From an uncultured Clostridia bacterium (GTDB lineage: Bacteria; Bacillota; Clostridia; Christensenellales; Aristaeellaceae), in assembly GCA_946626395.1 (NCBI GenBank), contig CAMOUF010000025.1, positions 1 to 13,929 of the forward strand: DNA of 13,929 bases, read 5' to 3'. Positions 13,543 through 13,929 of this stretch are shown here, piece by piece (the first letter of the stretch is position 1; every line of letters begins with the position of its first letter). The position numbers and the translations under genes were made by a program. The notes under the pieces are model-generated. The model was not told where the DNA came from, did no database searches, and saw nothing but the letters and a program-made list of their open reading frames with translations.

Positions 13543-13929
13543 ATGATCAAACCCTCCGTTCTTCCCCGCAGAAAGGTGAAACCGGTGGACAAAACGCTGC
13601 TGACCATCCTGGCAATGCTGCTGATGCTGGGCCTGCTCACCCTGTTCAGCGCCACCTATTACAAGGCCCAGGACACCGGCGACCCGCTGAGCGAAGTGAA
13701 AAAGCAATTGTTCGGCGTGGGGGTGGGGGCCGTGGCCATGGCTGCCACCATGCGCATCCCCTATCGGTTCTGGGGCAGGCGGCGGGTGGTGATGACCGGC
13801 GTTATTGTCAGCATGATCCTGCTGGTGCTGGTGGCCATTCCGGGCATCGGCACCTCCGTCAACCGCTCCCGGCGGTGGCCGACCCCGGGGGCGCCGGCCT
13901 TCCAGCCGGCGGGGTTGGGCGCGCATCGC
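13543..13929 (+). CDS. FtsW/RodA/SpoVE family lipid II polymerase, 5' part
   Basis: The first 129 codons of a SEDS-family membrane protein, the glycosyltransferase that polymerises lipid II together with a class B PBP; the gene runs off the window. Visible are a basic N-terminus, a first membrane helix at about 18-37, a second at about 55-70, and a third at about 82-100. The family's RRW and FQP blocks are recognisable at 110-112 and 120-122. The ATG at 13543 follows AAAGGA at 13528-13533. Just downstream of GIGTSVN the sequence departs from the family in a way that fits base errors plus one inserted G near 13915-13920; with it removed the end reads LARIA, as expected. The partial sequence does not separate FtsW from SpoVE. 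Confidence 0.88.
   Translation, partial: MIKPSVLPRRKVKPVDKTLLTILAMLLMLGLLTLFSATYYKAQDTGDPLSEVKKQLFGVGVGAVAMAATMRIPYRFWGRRRVVMTGVIVSMILLVLVAIPGIGTSVNRSRRWPTPGAPAFQPAGLGAHR

Overview
The window reads as a chromosomal segment from a Gram-positive, probably clostridial bacterium (Firmicutes, class Clostridia; perhaps near Christensenellales, but that is a guess from protein style only). The grounds are strong AGGAGG-type ribosome binding sites, GTG and TTG starts, a sporulation/division-type class B penicillin-binding protein with C-terminal PASTA domains, a MurE with the meso-diaminopimelate signature, and moderately GC-rich genes separated by AT-rich, hairpin-rich gaps. No rRNA, tRNA, CRISPR array, transposase or phage gene was seen.

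Layout. Positions 1-300 hold the C-terminal part of elongation factor Ts. An intrinsic terminator or attenuator follows, then pyrH (UMP kinase, 361-1074). The usual next gene, frr, is absent. In its place is a 250-bp gap with short tandem repeats, a large imperfect inverted repeat and a consensus sigma-A promoter driving a YghO-like GNAT acyltransferase (1328-2446). Positions 2447-3305 carry at most one small, doubtful ORF and then a series of strong hairpins. A secreted CAP/SCP-domain protein (3306-4226) lies on the minus strand. Divergent from it is a coupled pair: a protein with two four-cysteine zinc-ribbon motifs and a very acidic tail (4349-4750), and a COG1768-type metallophosphoesterase that starts on the base after its stop codon (4751-5479), closed by a terminator.

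After an AT-rich gap with a second terminator-like hairpin and a good sigma-A promoter comes a division and cell wall (dcw) cluster: mraZ, an ftsL-like gene, a PASTA class B PBP (ftsI/spoVD), murE, mraY, murD, and the 5' part of an ftsW/rodA/spoVE gene running off the window. MurE, MurD and MraY carry muropeptide synthesis to the first lipid-linked step. The PBP, FtsL and FtsW proteins use the product at the septum, and MraZ is the likely regulator. The cluster lacks rsmH (mraW) between mraZ and ftsL and lacks murF between murE and mraY.

No clearly new biological system was recognised. The points most worth following are the two structured spacers sitting where conserved genes are missing (frr and rsmH), the long perfect hairpin at 2834-2874, the zinc-ribbon/phosphoesterase pair, the N-terminally extended MraZ whose putative operator runs into its own ribosome binding site, and a cluster of apparent sequence errors at the right edge inside ftsW.
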